A stretch of DNA of 64,000 nt. It comes from BOG-908 sp965198855 (lineage in GTDB: Bacteria > Pseudomonadota > Alphaproteobacteria > Acetobacterales > Acetobacteraceae). Shown here piece after piece: positions 54,005 to 63,835 of this stretch (position 1 is the first letter of the stretch; each line of letters opens with the position of its first letter). The notes beneath the pieces were generated by a model. It did no database searches, was not told the origin of the DNA, and worked only from the letters and a program-made list of their open reading frames with translations. Where the stretch lies: NCBI GenBank assembly GCA_965198855.1, contig CBDAPZ010000001.1, forward strand, positions 930,001 to 994,000. Direction: 5' to 3'. The translations under genes were made by a program, and so were the position numbers.

Positions 54005-56617
54005 TTGTCTCCGAACTGTCTGCATCCACAGGATGATTTACACGCAGAATGCGATGTCGTTTCTTTGCCAATGCCGATTCTATCGCGAGAATACGAACGA
54101 GTCGTATCGCTTCGTAGCCTCGGCATTCTCGATACCGAAGCCGATCCGCAACTGGACGAACTCGTTCGCACCGCCGCCCACGACCTGCGCATGCCGATCG
54201 CCAGGCTCAACCTCATCAATGCCGACCGCGAATGGACAAAATCGGCCTTCGGATATCCGTGCGGCGTCAGCATACCACGCGAGCAGGCCTTTTGTTCCCA
54301 TGTCATTTTCGCACCGGATGAAGTCACCATCATCAAGGATGCATCACGCGACCAACGATTTGTAGCAAACCCGCTCGTCAATGGTCATCTCGGCATTCGG
54401 TTTTATGCGGGTGCACCGCTGATCGATGCACAAGGCCACGTGCTGGGGGCGCTGTCGGTCATGGACACGCGGCCCGGCAATCTCGATGTCCTGCAGGAGG
54501 CAAGATTGTGCTCCCTCGCACGCTTCGCCTCCTCGCTCATCCAGTCCGCGCGACCGGTGGCACCTCTTACAGGATGTGACGAGCATTACCGCAATGCCGT
54601 CAATTTGAGCCCGCATATACCGTGGACGGCGCAGCCAGATGGTGCCGTGGAGGAGGCCGGCCCTATGTGGCAGGAACTCACCGGCACGCCGACCGGTTCG
54701 GCACGTGGCTCTGGCTGGACTGCCGCACTCCACCCTGACGATGTACAAGCAACGACGGACCACTGGCATGCCTGTTTGCGCACCGGTCATCCTGTGGATC
54801 TCGAGTATCGCCTGAAGACGGCGGCGGGGCCTTATCGCTGGTTCAGGGCACGGGCCAAAGCACAGCGGCACTGGACCGGCAATATCGTTCGTTGGTTCGG
54901 CACATTGGAAGATATCCACGATCGCAAGCTGGCTATCACCGCGCTACAGGAGAGCAAGCGGGTGTTGCGCGCCGCTCTGGCAGTCGGTGGCCTCGGCGCT
55001 TGGGAGTATGACGCTGCCCATGGGCATGTGACGGCATCCGAGCTTTGTGCGAAAGCGTTTGGCCTCGACCACAGCACAGACCGTTTCGATTATGCCGCCG
55101 TTCAGGCGGCACTGCATCCGGAAGATCGCAATCTGCTCAACCAGGAACGCGACAAGCTCGTCGCCGGGGCAGCGGCGATGGACATCGAGCTCCGCACGAT
55201 CTGGGCCGATGGATCCCTGCATTGGGTGCGGCTGACCGGACGCACGACCCTCGATTCGAACGGTAAACGCCGCAAAGCCGTGGGATTGGCTGTCGATATC
55301 ACCGAAAAGCGGCTGGCGCAGGAGGAGCGGGAGCGTTCCCAGGCAACGATGCTGCATCTCCTGCGTCACGACGCGCTCACCAATCTGCCCAACCGGCAAT
55401 ATCTAGACGCCAAATTGATTGAAGCTCTGGCGGCGGCTTCACCAGGAAGCAAGGTGGCGTTGATCTGCATCGACGTTGATGAGTTCAAGATCATCAACCA
55501 GAGCGTTGGGAACGAGGCCGGTGACGATCTGCTGTGTCAGTTGGCTGAACGCCTTCGAGGCTGCTCGCGCGACAGCGATACGGTTGCGCGCACGGGCGGC
55601 GACGAGTTCGCGATCCTTGTCGCTGACACTTATGCGGTCTCGGAATTGGTGTTCTTCGTGCAACGGCTGCTCTCCGTCATTGCCGCACCGTTTGCACTGG
55701 AGGGAGGCACCGTCAGCCTCGGCGTTTCGGTGGCGCCCGACGATGCAACGGATGCCGGCGAATTGCGAAGCAACGCCTATACGGCACTGCTTCTGGCAAA
55801 GACGAGCGGGCGTGGCACGTACCGGTTCTTCGAGAAAGACCTGCATCTTCGCTTGCAAGCCAAGAAGGCTCTGCGGGCCGGCTTACACGATGCATTCTAC
55901 GGCGAGCAACTACGGCTGCTTTACCAGCCATTGGTGGATCTGCCGACCAGACGTGTCACCGCCTTCGAAGCCCTGATGCGCTGGGAGCATCCCGTGCGCG
56001 GCTCGATCTCACCGGAAGAGTTCATCCCGGTGGCCGAAGAGTCGGGGTGGATCTACAGGTTCGGCCTGTGGGCGTTGCGCGAAGCCTGCACGCAGGCCGC
56101 GCGCTGGCCGGAGGGCATCAATGTCGCCGTCAACCTGTCCGTCATGCAATTTACCAGCGGCAAGCTGCAGGACGATGTCGCTCGGGTGCTTGCCGAAACC
56201 GGCCTTGCCCCATCCCGCCTCGAACTCGAAGTAACCGAGTCGCTTCTTCTTCAGGACTCGAGAACGAACATGCTCATCCTGGAAGGGCTTCGCCGCCTGG
56301 GGGTGAAGCTCGTGATGGATGATTTCGGGACCGGCTATTCCTCGCTGGCATATCTCCGCCGCTTCCGCTTTGACAAGATCAAGATCGACAGATCGCTGGT
56401 GATTGGATTGCCGGACCTGGATGGTGGTGATGCGATCGTGCGTGCCATCTTCGGCCTTGGCCGCAGTCTTGGCATCGATGTTACCGCTGAAGGTGTCGAG
56501 AGTGCCGAGCAACTCATCCTGCTGGAAGATAATTGCTGTGTGCAGGCGCAAGGCTTCTTGTTCAGCTTGCCGGTGACGATCGATGATGTGCCTGCGCTGA
56601 TTGGCAAAGCCTTTTAG
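54005..56617 (+). CDS. GAF-PAS-PAS-GGDEF-EAL c-di-GMP synthase/phosphodiesterase
   Basis: Up to 870 residues, soluble. A GAF domain (SLRSLGILDTEADPQLDELVR to about 185) is followed by two PAS domains (about 195-320 and 325-440), then GGDEF (ART-GGDEF intact, with I-site RDSD five residues before) and EAL. In the EAL domain FEALMRW, NLSVMQF, ELEVTES, DDFGTGYSSL and AEGVES are all present, so the phosphodiesterase half looks active. Both activities are possible, and the sensory domains presumably set the balance. The TTG at 54005 opens the frame; ATG 54071 is an alternative nearer the GAF domain. Downstream partner of Crp/Fnr regulator D. Confidence 0.9.
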   Translation: MSPNCLHPQDDLHAECDVVSLPMPILSREYERVVSLRSLGILDTEADPQLDELVRTAAHDLRMPIARLNLINADREWTKSAFGYPCGVSIPREQAFCSHVIFAPDEVTIIKDASRDQRFVANPLVNGHLGIRFYAGAPLIDAQGHVLGALSVMDTRPGNLDVLQEARLCSLARFASSLIQSARPVAPLTGCDEHYRNAVNLSPHIPWTAQPDGAVEEAGPMWQELTGTPTGSARGSGWTAALHPDDVQATTDHWHACLRTGHPVDLEYRLKTAAGPYRWFRARAKAQRHWTGNIVRWFGTLEDIHDRKLAITALQESKRVLRAALAVGGLGAWEYDAAHGHVTASELCAKAFGLDHSTDRFDYAAVQAALHPEDRNLLNQERDKLVAGAAAMDIELRTIWADGSLHWVRLTGRTTLDSNGKRRKAVGLAVDITEKRLAQEERERSQATMLHLLRHDALTNLPNRQYLDAKLIEALAAASPGSKVALICIDVDEFKIINQSVGNEAGDDLLCQLAERLRGCSRDSDTVARTGGDEFAILVADTYAVSELVFFVQRLLSVIAAPFALEGGTVSLGVSVAPDDATDAGELRSNAYTALLLAKTSGRGTYRFFEKDLHLRLQAKKALRAGLHDAFYGEQLRLLYQPLVDLPTRRVTAFEALMRWEHPVRGSISPEEFIPVAEESGWIYRFGLWALREACTQAARWPEGINVAVNLSVMQFTSGKLQDDVARVLAETGLAPSRLELEVTESLLLQDSRTNMLILEGLRRLGVKLVMDDFGTGYSSLAYLRRFRFDKIKIDRSLVIGLPDLDGGDAIVRAIFGLGRSLGIDVTAEGVESAEQLILLEDNCCVQAQGFLFSLPVTIDDVPALIGKAF

Positions 56618-57994
56618 CAGCCCGGTCTAGAAACGCCATACACGCTTCGGCCGAGCCGCCATAGGAAAGGCGCCACACCGGCGATCGTCGCTAATATGCG
56701 ACCTGGATTGAGCTACGCTTAAAACGCCAACTCGTCCTGCGCGTAACAGGTCAAAGAGAACTATTGGCCGACAAATCCTCCCGTGGCTCGTACAGATCGG
56801 CGCGTTGCGCTTGATCTCCAGGGTTCTTCGTTGTCATGCCTTCATGACCAACGCTTGCGGCGGTCCAGTCCATCGCTCGCGGCACGGGCATGGTTTGCTG
56901 AATACTCAGTGATGCCGCCGACTGCCGCAATTAGATGGACGTTCCGGGAACGCACCGACCTAAAGCTTACGGCTACAATCATCACGCGTTCTGGCGAAGC
57001 GTGTGTGAGCTGCTACTGGCCATAGCGGGCTAGCAGCTTCGAGGGCCTCCAACGGCCTTGACACTCAAGGAACACGCTTCAACGTTGCACCCTGAAGTCA
57101 CGCGAGCATGAGCTTTTTGTGAGCTCTCCGAGTAAGCGGGACAGCTGCAGGCGCTTGTCGTCAGAGAGCCCGGTGAGCATCGTTTTTTATCGTAATGTCG
57201 TGTTTGATGGCCAACTCAGCACATTGCCTACCTTTGCAATGCAGCCAAAAGCTGGAGGGTGTTGAACCCGGATCCGATGTCCACCTACTTTCCTCTTCTG
57301 CGTTCGCCCAGTAGGCGCCGTTGAAAGGCTTCGACTTCAGCGCCGGCTCACTCGCAAGACGACACGGACCACGGGCACATCGTGCGCGCCGTCGAATAAG
57401 ACAATTCGCAGCAATGCTCCTTCTGGTGATGGCTTATGCTACATGTCTTGCGGGCAAAAACAATGCCGTTGGACTAATACCAAGTCTCTGGCAATGTTTC
57501 ACTTCGTATAACCAGCCACAACCCGTTGACACGCTTTTGCTTCCGAAATGAACCAGCATGTCTGTTTTGCCACTATCTTGTGAGAAATTGATAAGGAAAA
57601 GCTAGCCGCTCGTGAAATACTGACGCATAAGCGGATAGGGAATGCTGGCTTTGGTGAGGGCAGCGCGAGCTAAGCGAGGCCTCCACAAGCGAACGGTTGG
57701 TGACTTCCACCTTCGGGCAATCGCGCTCTATGCAGCGATAGAGGAGCAAGTCGTCATCGCCGACGTAGCTGTGGGCGCAAGCATGGCGCTCATGGCCCAA
57801 GTGCGATGGCGCAAGAAGAACGGTGATGCGCTGCGGGAGCGAAGCGGGCAAAGCTCCGGCGATTGACTGCTGCACACAAGCAAAGGGCCGCCCTGTTCCA
57901 GCAAGGCGGCCCTCTCTCATGCGCCAACCGTTGCTCAGGCAGCCGGCCCGGCGAACATGCCTGCATCCAGGTGCGCGATATACACAAAAGAAGG
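56618..57994. other. Long stretch without a supported gene
   Basis: About 1.4 kb with only short, unconvincing frames (for example 57321-57551, 76 codons). Stops in all frames and mixed base composition suggest decayed DNA. The minus-strand frame that ends at 57573 begins in a PAS relic but has no recognisable continuation here. Confidence 0.5.
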
Positions 57995-58097
57995 AGAGCA
58001 CCCGCACCCAGTGCAGTGTGCCATCAGGCCAAATGCATCGGAATTCAGTGTCGAGATCAGCATTTATTGTGAGCGCCTGCTGAAAACTGCCTAAGCA
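57995..58097 (-). pseudogene. PAS-domain relic of a lost PAS-GGDEF gene
   Basis: Reads CLGSFQQALTINADLDTEF, then RCIWPDGTLHWVRV, closely like the PAS region of the protein at 50566-51627 (CVSAFRQALTHGQDVDVTF, RCVWHDDTLRWTQV). No GGDEF remains downstream. It precedes Crp/Fnr regulator E, repeating the regulator plus PAS-GGDEF arrangement seen at 49-51 kb. Confidence 0.6.
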
Positions 58098-58270
58098 ACG
58101 ATTGCAGGCCGCCCACCAGATCGTTCTTACTCTACGCCGACACGGATGGCGTGCATCTGACCTCCACAATCTCTACGTGAAGTTACCTGAGTTCACTGCA
58201 ACGTTCTGATGCTGGAAAGTCGCAACAGTATCCTCCCGGCCGAGCTGGGGCGCGGTTCTGCCGCGGGTGG

Positions 58271-58996
58271 TCAGGATTTCACCGCTGCTCTACCAAGCAG
58301 CACATCGAACCGTCTCAACACCGTCGCATAGCATTCGCATGCCGTTGCTTCGAGGCCGGCGCGGTCGAGGATCGTCACATGCCCATCCCGCGAGTAGCTG
58401 ATTAGCCCGGCTCGTTGCAGGATACGTGCGCTTACTGTAACGCTAGGCCGGTGCACGCCGAGCATCACGGCCAGGAATTCCTGTGTTAGCGGCAATTCAT
58501 CATCGTCACCACGATCACGCGCAATCAAAATCCAGCGTGCAAGCCGCTGCTCGAGTTGATGGTGTCCGTTACAGGCGGCTGTTTGTCCCACCTGTGAATG
58601 AAGGGCCTCGTTGAAGCGCAGCGAGATGGCTCTCAGCTGTCCACCATCGGCCGTGGCCGCGCGGAAATCTCGTGCGGACATACGCAGTGCCTGCCCCGGC
58701 AACTGTACATTCACTTCGGTAAAGCTGGTTTCGACATCCGCGAGCAGACAAGCGCCGAACATGCCTTTCCGCCCGATGACACCCACCTCGACTTGCGCGC
58801 CGTCCTCGAGATTGGCCACCAGCGACAGCATGCCGGCCACGGGAAAATAGACAAAATCGACGGCAGCATCTTGCTGGATGATCGTCTGTCTATGGACCAG
58901 GGGCACGAGCACGAGGCTTGGCAGAATCGAAGCGAGAGCCCCACCGGATAATGTGGACAATATCTGATTTCGATTTGTTGATGTCGCGATCCGCAC
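58271..58996 (-). CDS. Crp/Fnr family transcriptional regulator E
   Basis: 241 residues and intact: barrel with QDAAVDFVYFPVAGMLSLVANLEDGAQVEVGVIG, dimer helix, winged helix LPLTQEFLAVMLGVHRPSVTVSARILQRAGLI, and RAGLEATACECYATV at the end. The effector pocket lacks the classic cAMP-binding arginine-serine pair. Similar single-domain regulators are widespread in rhizobia and acetic acid bacteria and often stay uncharacterised. It is the functional twin of dead regulator C at 52003-52688, sharing the upstream DNA. Confidence 0.87.
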   Translation of the reverse strand: MRIATSTNRNQILSTLSGGALASILPSLVLVPLVHRQTIIQQDAAVDFVYFPVAGMLSLVANLEDGAQVEVGVIGRKGMFGACLLADVETSFTEVNVQLPGQALRMSARDFRAATADGGQLRAISLRFNEALHSQVGQTAACNGHHQLEQRLARWILIARDRGDDDELPLTQEFLAVMLGVHRPSVTVSARILQRAGLISYSRDGHVTILDRAGLEATACECYATVLRRFDVLLGRAAVKS

Positions 58997-59098
58997 GGCT
59001 GCACTCCACGCTGAAGGGGCGGGAGTGCTGGCTACTCTCAGTCGCGAACGGGCAAGGAAGGTGCTGCGATACGTTGATCTATGGACCGTATCCTTCGT
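58997..59098. repeat. Duplicated upstream block of Crp/Fnr genes, copy 2
   Basis: Counterpart of 52690-52790: 28 identical bases at 59017-59044 and further patches (AACGGGCAAGGA, GCGATACG). It lies directly upstream of regulator E. Confidence 0.7.
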
Positions 59099-59422
59099 CT
59101 TTGCGCGTTAAAAAAACGTGACATCGCAATCTATTGTGTCTGCAAACGCTGGCACTTCTGCCATCGTGTGGCGCCGCTTCGAATATATTCTCCACGAGCG
59201 AACGTGGTGGCGACGGCGCTGCGGGGGCTGATTGTGAGCGGGAAGCCCATGGTGGCATACCCCCTGTTCAGGCTTTGATCGAAGCAGCGGAGCCATCTCA
59301 CGTCTCGATAAGCCATAATGAGGGACCATCCGGATTTCCTTTCGATCAACGAAATAGCTCAACGGGTGCGAGTTTTGTACGTAGCCTATGTCATGTTTGG
59401 GTTGTGAGGTGGCTAGAGGGCG
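59099..59422. other. Non-coding stretch
   Basis: 324 bp between the Crp/Fnr upstream block and an IS5 relic, with no supported gene. Confidence 0.45.
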
Positions 59423-59760
59423 TTATGCACTTCTCACCAGTTCTGCAGCTTGCTTAAGCATGTACCCGACCAAGGCGACGACATGCAGACCGGCAAGCGT
59501 TTCGGCATATCGCTCATAGTCTTTGACGAGCCGTCGGCAACGTGTGGACCAGGCAAAAGATCTTTCCACCACCCAACGGCGCGGCAGCGAGGCAAAGCCG
59601 CGCTTGGCTTCGGGCAGCTTGACCACTTCGAGCTTAATGCCTTCTGTAGCAGTGGCCTTTGCAGCCGCGCCGCCGGTGTAGCTCTGATCGACGTAAGCCA
59701 AGTCAACGCTACCGCCTGTCGCGTCTTGTATGTCGGCTGCAAGCCGAGCAGGCCGCCGCG
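59423..59760 (-). pseudogene. IS5-family transposase C-terminal relic
   Basis: The minus-strand frame reads LAADIQDATGGSVDLAYVDQSYTGG, then IKLEVVKLPEAKRGFASLPRRWVVERSFAWSTRCRRLVKDYERY and ends at 59423. These are the second Asp region and the catalytic Glu of IS5-type transposases. The N-terminal half and first Asp are absent. It is a different subgroup from the relic at 14016. Confidence 0.8.
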
Positions 59761-60211
59761 CACATCACCAATGTGGTCGCCTTCTCCCGCAAGCGCCCAT
59801 CGCGCCAACCTTTCCCCAGCTACCCGGTTGGTGCCGCATGCGCGCTCGGCGCCGCAAGGGTCGCGCCAAGGCGCGCCCGGCTTCGCCGGCTCCGCCCTTG
59901 CCGGTCGCATACCATCCGTCGCGGAGTGGGTGCGCCACATCCGGCCCGAACCTTGGATGGGCCGGGTGGGTGTCCACCTGATCGAAGACGGCTTATAAAG
60001 CATGACGTGTCGCGGTCCTCATTGGCTCGCGTCTAGTAGGTCGTGACGGTGGTTTTGAGAGGTTGCAAAGCGCTGCCTCGCTGGCGTGATGCTCGGCTTG
60101 TGCCAAGCTGCATCGGCCGAGGCTGGCCGACAGCAGCCGATCGACTCTGCAACGAAAAAGTAACAAGGGGACAGTCAATCCTTCGTCGTACGTTTATGAC
60201 CGACGATCTTG
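59761..60211. other. Unassigned stretch beside the IS5 relic
   Basis: About 450 bp, GC-rich in the first half. Open frames exist on both strands but none resembles a known protein. Probably further insertion-sequence debris. Confidence 0.4.
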
Positions 60212-62092
60212 TCATTTAGCCGCCGGTCCTTGGGGCTGCTGCTTAACCCAGGAACCTAGTCTTGCATCCAGCATGTCGAGCGGCATGTTTCCGCCACTTA
60301 GCACTTCGTCATGAAAGCGGCGAAGGTCAAAATGATCGCCCAGGCTGGCCTTAGCGCGGTCCCTCAACTCCAGGATCTTCAATTGTCCGATCTTGTAGCC
60401 CAAGCTTTGCGCCGGCCAGGCGATATAGCGATCTACCTCTGACTGAATAAGCGGTTCCGGTGCAGCGCCACTCCGCCGAAAATAGTCGACGGCCTGATCG
60501 CGACTCCATCCATCCACATGTATGCCGGTGTCGATGACCAGGCGAACCGCGCGAAGAAGCTCAGTTGTGAGCCGGCCATAATCTGAGCCGGGATCCTGGA
60601 AAAAGCCAATTTGCTTTCCGAGCGCCTCGGCATATACCGCCCAACCTTCTGCAAATGCATTATTAATCAGGTGCCGCCGGAAATCGGGCAGATCTTTCAA
60701 TTGCTGCTGGACGGATATTTGCATCAAATGACCGGGAATCCCCTCGTGGTAGGCGATCGTCTCATCCGTCAAAAGCCGGCGCTGCCCATAGTCTGACGTT
60801 GCCACGACGACGCGGCTTGGGTGCTTTCCATCAGGCGTGCCGGCAATGAAGTGGCTTGCGTTGTTGGGCTGGGAAGCCGGAATGGCTTCTACGGTTGCGG
60901 AGATTTGCGGCGAGGTCACAAAAAGCTGGGGAAGGCGGGTCTCCATCTGCAGCATGTAGCGACGGAAGTCCTGGACGATCTGGTCTGCGGATGTTGGGAT
61001 GTATTTGGGGTTGCTCAGCAGAGCGGTGCCGAATTCTGCAAGGTTTCGATATCCCTGCTGCTTGGCGAGCGCATCGAGCAGACCGGTGATCCGGGCAACC
61101 TCACGAAGGCCCAATGCATGGATCTCGGCGGGAGACATGCTGGTTGACGTTTGTTCCTGGATGGCATTGCGGTAACGATGCAGCCCGTCGGGAAGACTGC
61201 TGACGCCGATTTCCATGCGCCCAAGGGGGGCGTACTCCTTTTTGATGAAGATCGCAAAACGACGATAAGCGGGCAGTACCTCATCGCTGACCACGCGCAT
61301 GATCGCTTGGGTCAGCCGCGCCTGGTCCTTGGGTGGAATATTAGTCGGGTATTTTCGCGTTGGTCCCAGGAACGGATTTTCTTCTATGATGCCTTCGCAC
61401 TGAGCAGGAACCTGTTCGAGCAGGAAGCGGGCAGGCATGAGCCCGTCCTTCATCCCTTGGCGCAAGACACTGGTAACCTCATCGAACGCACGAGGCACTT
61501 GGCGTAAGCGAGCCAAGTAATCTTCATAGTGCTGAAGGGTGTCGAGCGGTACCGAAAGCGGAAGATCAGCGAGATCGGTGTGAATGCCTTCCATCTGCGA
61601 GACGGGCATCTCGTACTCTTTCAGCGCGTAGTCGGCGATGCGCTGGGTCAGGACGTGGAGCAGCAAATCATGTGAAATGCTATCCTGCTCGGGGAATCCA
61701 ACGGTCGGGATCGCCGCGAGCTCAGTCCGATACCTTTGGTCGAGGCCATCTTGCTCGGTGATAGCAGCCATCGAATAATGATCGAGCAGGGCATTGTAAC
61801 GATAATCGCCATAAGACGTTGCGGTCTCTGGAGACGATTTCAGGTCATCTTCGAACTGGTTGCGAAAAAGGGCATTCTGTGATGCCAGCCGTGCCTCGAG
61901 CGCCATGCTTGGTCCTGACGCGGGTGGGCCCGCGCTCACTGGCGCCGCACGCGGCAACTGATCCGCGAGCGATGCCAGCGGGACCAACAGAACGGTGATT
62001 CCAAACGTGAGGCCTGGCAACCTCGCCGCCGAGCGGATTGAGGAGCGCCGAGAGATAAGGTTCAAACAATTTAGAAACATGTTCGCTCCCAT
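60212..62092 (-). CDS. DUF885 family exported protein (putative metallopeptidase)
   Basis: 626 residues with an N-terminal signal (LPGLTFGITVLLVPLASLADQ), so exported. The DUF885 hallmark HEGIPGH is at residues 449-455 (YHEGIPGHLMQ), a zincin-like HExxxxH motif. A second Glu follows in FAEGWAVYAEALG. The rest is helical, as in M32/M3-like peptidases, and the family is often annotated as a carboxypeptidase-like enzyme. It stands alone, followed by transposon debris. Possibly degrades peptides in the periplasm; the substrate is unknown. Confidence 0.82.
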   Translation of the reverse strand: MGANMFLNCLNLISRRSSIRSAARLPGLTFGITVLLVPLASLADQLPRAAPVSAGPPASGPSMALEARLASQNALFRNQFEDDLKSSPETATSYGDYRYNALLDHYSMAAITEQDGLDQRYRTELAAIPTVGFPEQDSISHDLLLHVLTQRIADYALKEYEMPVSQMEGIHTDLADLPLSVPLDTLQHYEDYLARLRQVPRAFDEVTSVLRQGMKDGLMPARFLLEQVPAQCEGIIEENPFLGPTRKYPTNIPPKDQARLTQAIMRVVSDEVLPAYRRFAIFIKKEYAPLGRMEIGVSSLPDGLHRYRNAIQEQTSTSMSPAEIHALGLREVARITGLLDALAKQQGYRNLAEFGTALLSNPKYIPTSADQIVQDFRRYMLQMETRLPQLFVTSPQISATVEAIPASQPNNASHFIAGTPDGKHPSRVVVATSDYGQRRLLTDETIAYHEGIPGHLMQISVQQQLKDLPDFRRHLINNAFAEGWAVYAEALGKQIGFFQDPGSDYGRLTTELLRAVRLVIDTGIHVDGWSRDQAVDYFRRSGAAPEPLIQSEVDRYIAWPAQSLGYKIGQLKILELRDRAKASLGDHFDLRRFHDEVLSGGNMPLDMLDARLGSWVKQQPQGPAAK

Positions 62093-62165
62093 CTTATGTC
62101 TGCAAGATACGCACTGCGTAAACTTCTAGTTGTCCTGCATAGGTGAGCAGCCGCGGCAGTGCAAA

Positions 62166-62456
62166 TCAATGCTTTATAACGGCGCTTAGTTCGGCACGAC
62201 TTGACCGGGATTGTCCGATATCGGCCCGCCGATTCTGGTGATCAGTCTGAAAGCGGACGATACCGTTATAGGGGTAATTGGCAGCTACCGATCCTTGGTA
62301 ACCGTGGGCGTACTGCCCAGGTTTGCCCGAACGCAGGACGAAAAGTCTCCGCGTGAACGTGAGCTTGCTACTAAACTTCGCCTTCATTTGCTTTGAAGAC
62401 CCAAACAGAAACGGATCGTCACTCTTAGGTGCAAGGCTGGAGATAATTCTCGGCAT
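62166..62456 (-). CDS. Hypothetical small basic protein, doubtful
   Basis: 96 codons with no recognised domain, signal or membrane segment. It lies upstream of the DUF885 gene on the same strand. Could be a chance frame; included because it is the only sizeable frame in the interval. Confidence 0.25.
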   Translation of the reverse strand: MPRIISSLAPKSDDPFLFGSSKQMKAKFSSKLTFTRRLFVLRSGKPGQYAHGYQGSVAANYPYNGIVRFQTDHQNRRADIGQSRSSRAELSAVIKH

Positions 62457-62615
62457 AAAATGGTCGGAACGCCCCGGCAGCTCTTATACAACTGCCGGGT
62501 AAAGAGCGGACACTCAACCGGATAACCCCAGTCAACATCAGATAGCAGAGCCCGAAGTCCTTTCCGCCACCAGGTGGCAGACTTTGCGCGATGATTGACG
62601 TCTCCGCCGTAACGC

Positions 62616-62787
62616 GTGAGCTGCATAATAAGGCGGCATGAGGTCAGAATACGAAACATAGTCATCGTCGTTTTCCCGGGTTTTAACCTTCTTGACGCAG
62701 CGGGCCCGGCCCAGGTGTTCACCACCGCGGCGGAGATGCTTGCAGACACACACCATCACCGCGCCGCATATCAAGTGGCGGATTCAA
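62616..62787 (+). pseudogene. GlxA/DJ-1-type AraC regulator, N-terminal fragment
   Basis: RNIVIVVFPGFNLLDAAGPAQVF followed by TTAAEM...RAAYQV is the typical start of GlxA-like regulators with a DJ-1/PfpI domain. The frame ends at an IS30 element four bases after the CTAG target. The sequence on the other side of the element does not continue the family, so the gene was probably already broken or was deleted further. Confidence 0.65.
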
Positions 62788-62833
62788 CTAGCCAGCGCAT
62801 AATCCGGCGGGCGCGTAAAGGTTGTCTGGCGGT

Positions 62834-62859
62834 AGCCTCCAGGTGGGTTCCTGGAGGCT
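62834..62859 (+). promoter_or_regulatory. Hairpin masking the IS30 transposase ribosome-binding site
   Basis: AGCCTCCAGG (62834-62843) pairs perfectly with CCTGGAGGCT (62850-62859). The second arm contains the Shine-Dalgarno GGAGG, five bases before ATG 62863. Transcripts entering from outside would fold this stem and block translation, a known self-restraint scheme in other insertion sequences. Confidence 0.55.
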
Positions 62860-62862
62860 TTG

Positions 62863-63835
62863 ATGGCGCAGTATCGGCGGTTGCGGCACGAAGACCGATG
62901 CCAGATTTATGCTCTTTTACAGCAAGGCATTAGCCAACAACGGATCGCAGCACAGCTCGGTGTCAGCCAGGGCACCATTAGCCGAGAAGTGTCGCGCAAT
63001 GCCGGCCGGCGAGGCTACAGCAGCGAAGATGCGCACGCCAAAGCGCTCCCGCGGCAGCGCGTGCGCGCCAGGCCGCGCAAGCTTACCAGCCGGATCCGGC
63101 GCGAGAGCACCCACTTATTGCGGCACAGGCGATCGTCGCCGGACCAGATCAGCGAGCATCTCGGCCGCGCCGGCATCTCGATCAGCCACGAGAGCATCTA
63201 TCGCATGGTCTGGCACGACAAGCGGTGCGGCGGCGATCTATGGTGCTGCTTGCGCGGGCGCGCCAAACGCTACAACAAGCGCGCCGGCAAAACCGCAGAC
63301 GCGGCATTATTCCTGACAGGATCGACATCTCTTGCCGACCAAAGATCGTTGACCAGAAGCGGCGCATCGGCGATTGGGAGGGCGACACGGTGCTCGGGCC
63401 CAAACGCCGCGGCGCCTTGCTCAGCATCGTCAAGCGCAAGACGCAGCTGCTCAAACTCAGCCTTCTGCCTGGCCCTACCGCGGAGGCCACGCAACTGGCT
63501 ATCGTGCGGCGGCTACGACCGATCCCCCATCACGTGCGCACCATCACCTTCGACAACGGCAAGGAATTCGCGCAGCACAAGACGATCGCCAAGGCACTGA
63601 AGTCGCGCATCTACTTCGCGCGGCCTATCACGCCTGGGAGCGCGGCCTGAACGAAAACACAAATGGGTTGATCCGCGACTTCTTTCCAAAAGGCACTGAC
63701 TTTACGAGCGTCAGCCCTGCGCAGGTTGCCGCAGTCGAGCGTTTGCTGAATAATCGACCACGCAAAACACTCGGCTATCGCTCACCATTGGAGGTCTTCC
63801 GCAAGGCTGCCAAGCGTCGTGCCGGATTATACACT
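62863..63835 (+). pseudogene. IS30-family transposase, two frameshifts
   Basis: Start ATG 62863 (MAQYRRLRHEDRCQIYALLQQG), with helix-turn-helix QQRIAAQLGVSQGTISREVSRN. The frame changes near 63297, after which RGIIPDRIDISCRPKIVDQKRRIGDWEGDTV (first Asp) and ITFDNGKEFAQH (second Asp) are read. It changes again near 63620 before YHAWERGLNENTNGLIRDFFPKGTDF (catalytic Glu). All DDE residues exist, but in three frames. The two shifts do not compensate, so it is inactive. Confidence 0.82.

Noticed and set aside
57321..57551. 76-codon plus-strand frame as a gene
   Set aside because: No conserved features or ribosome site, and it lies in a decayed stretch.
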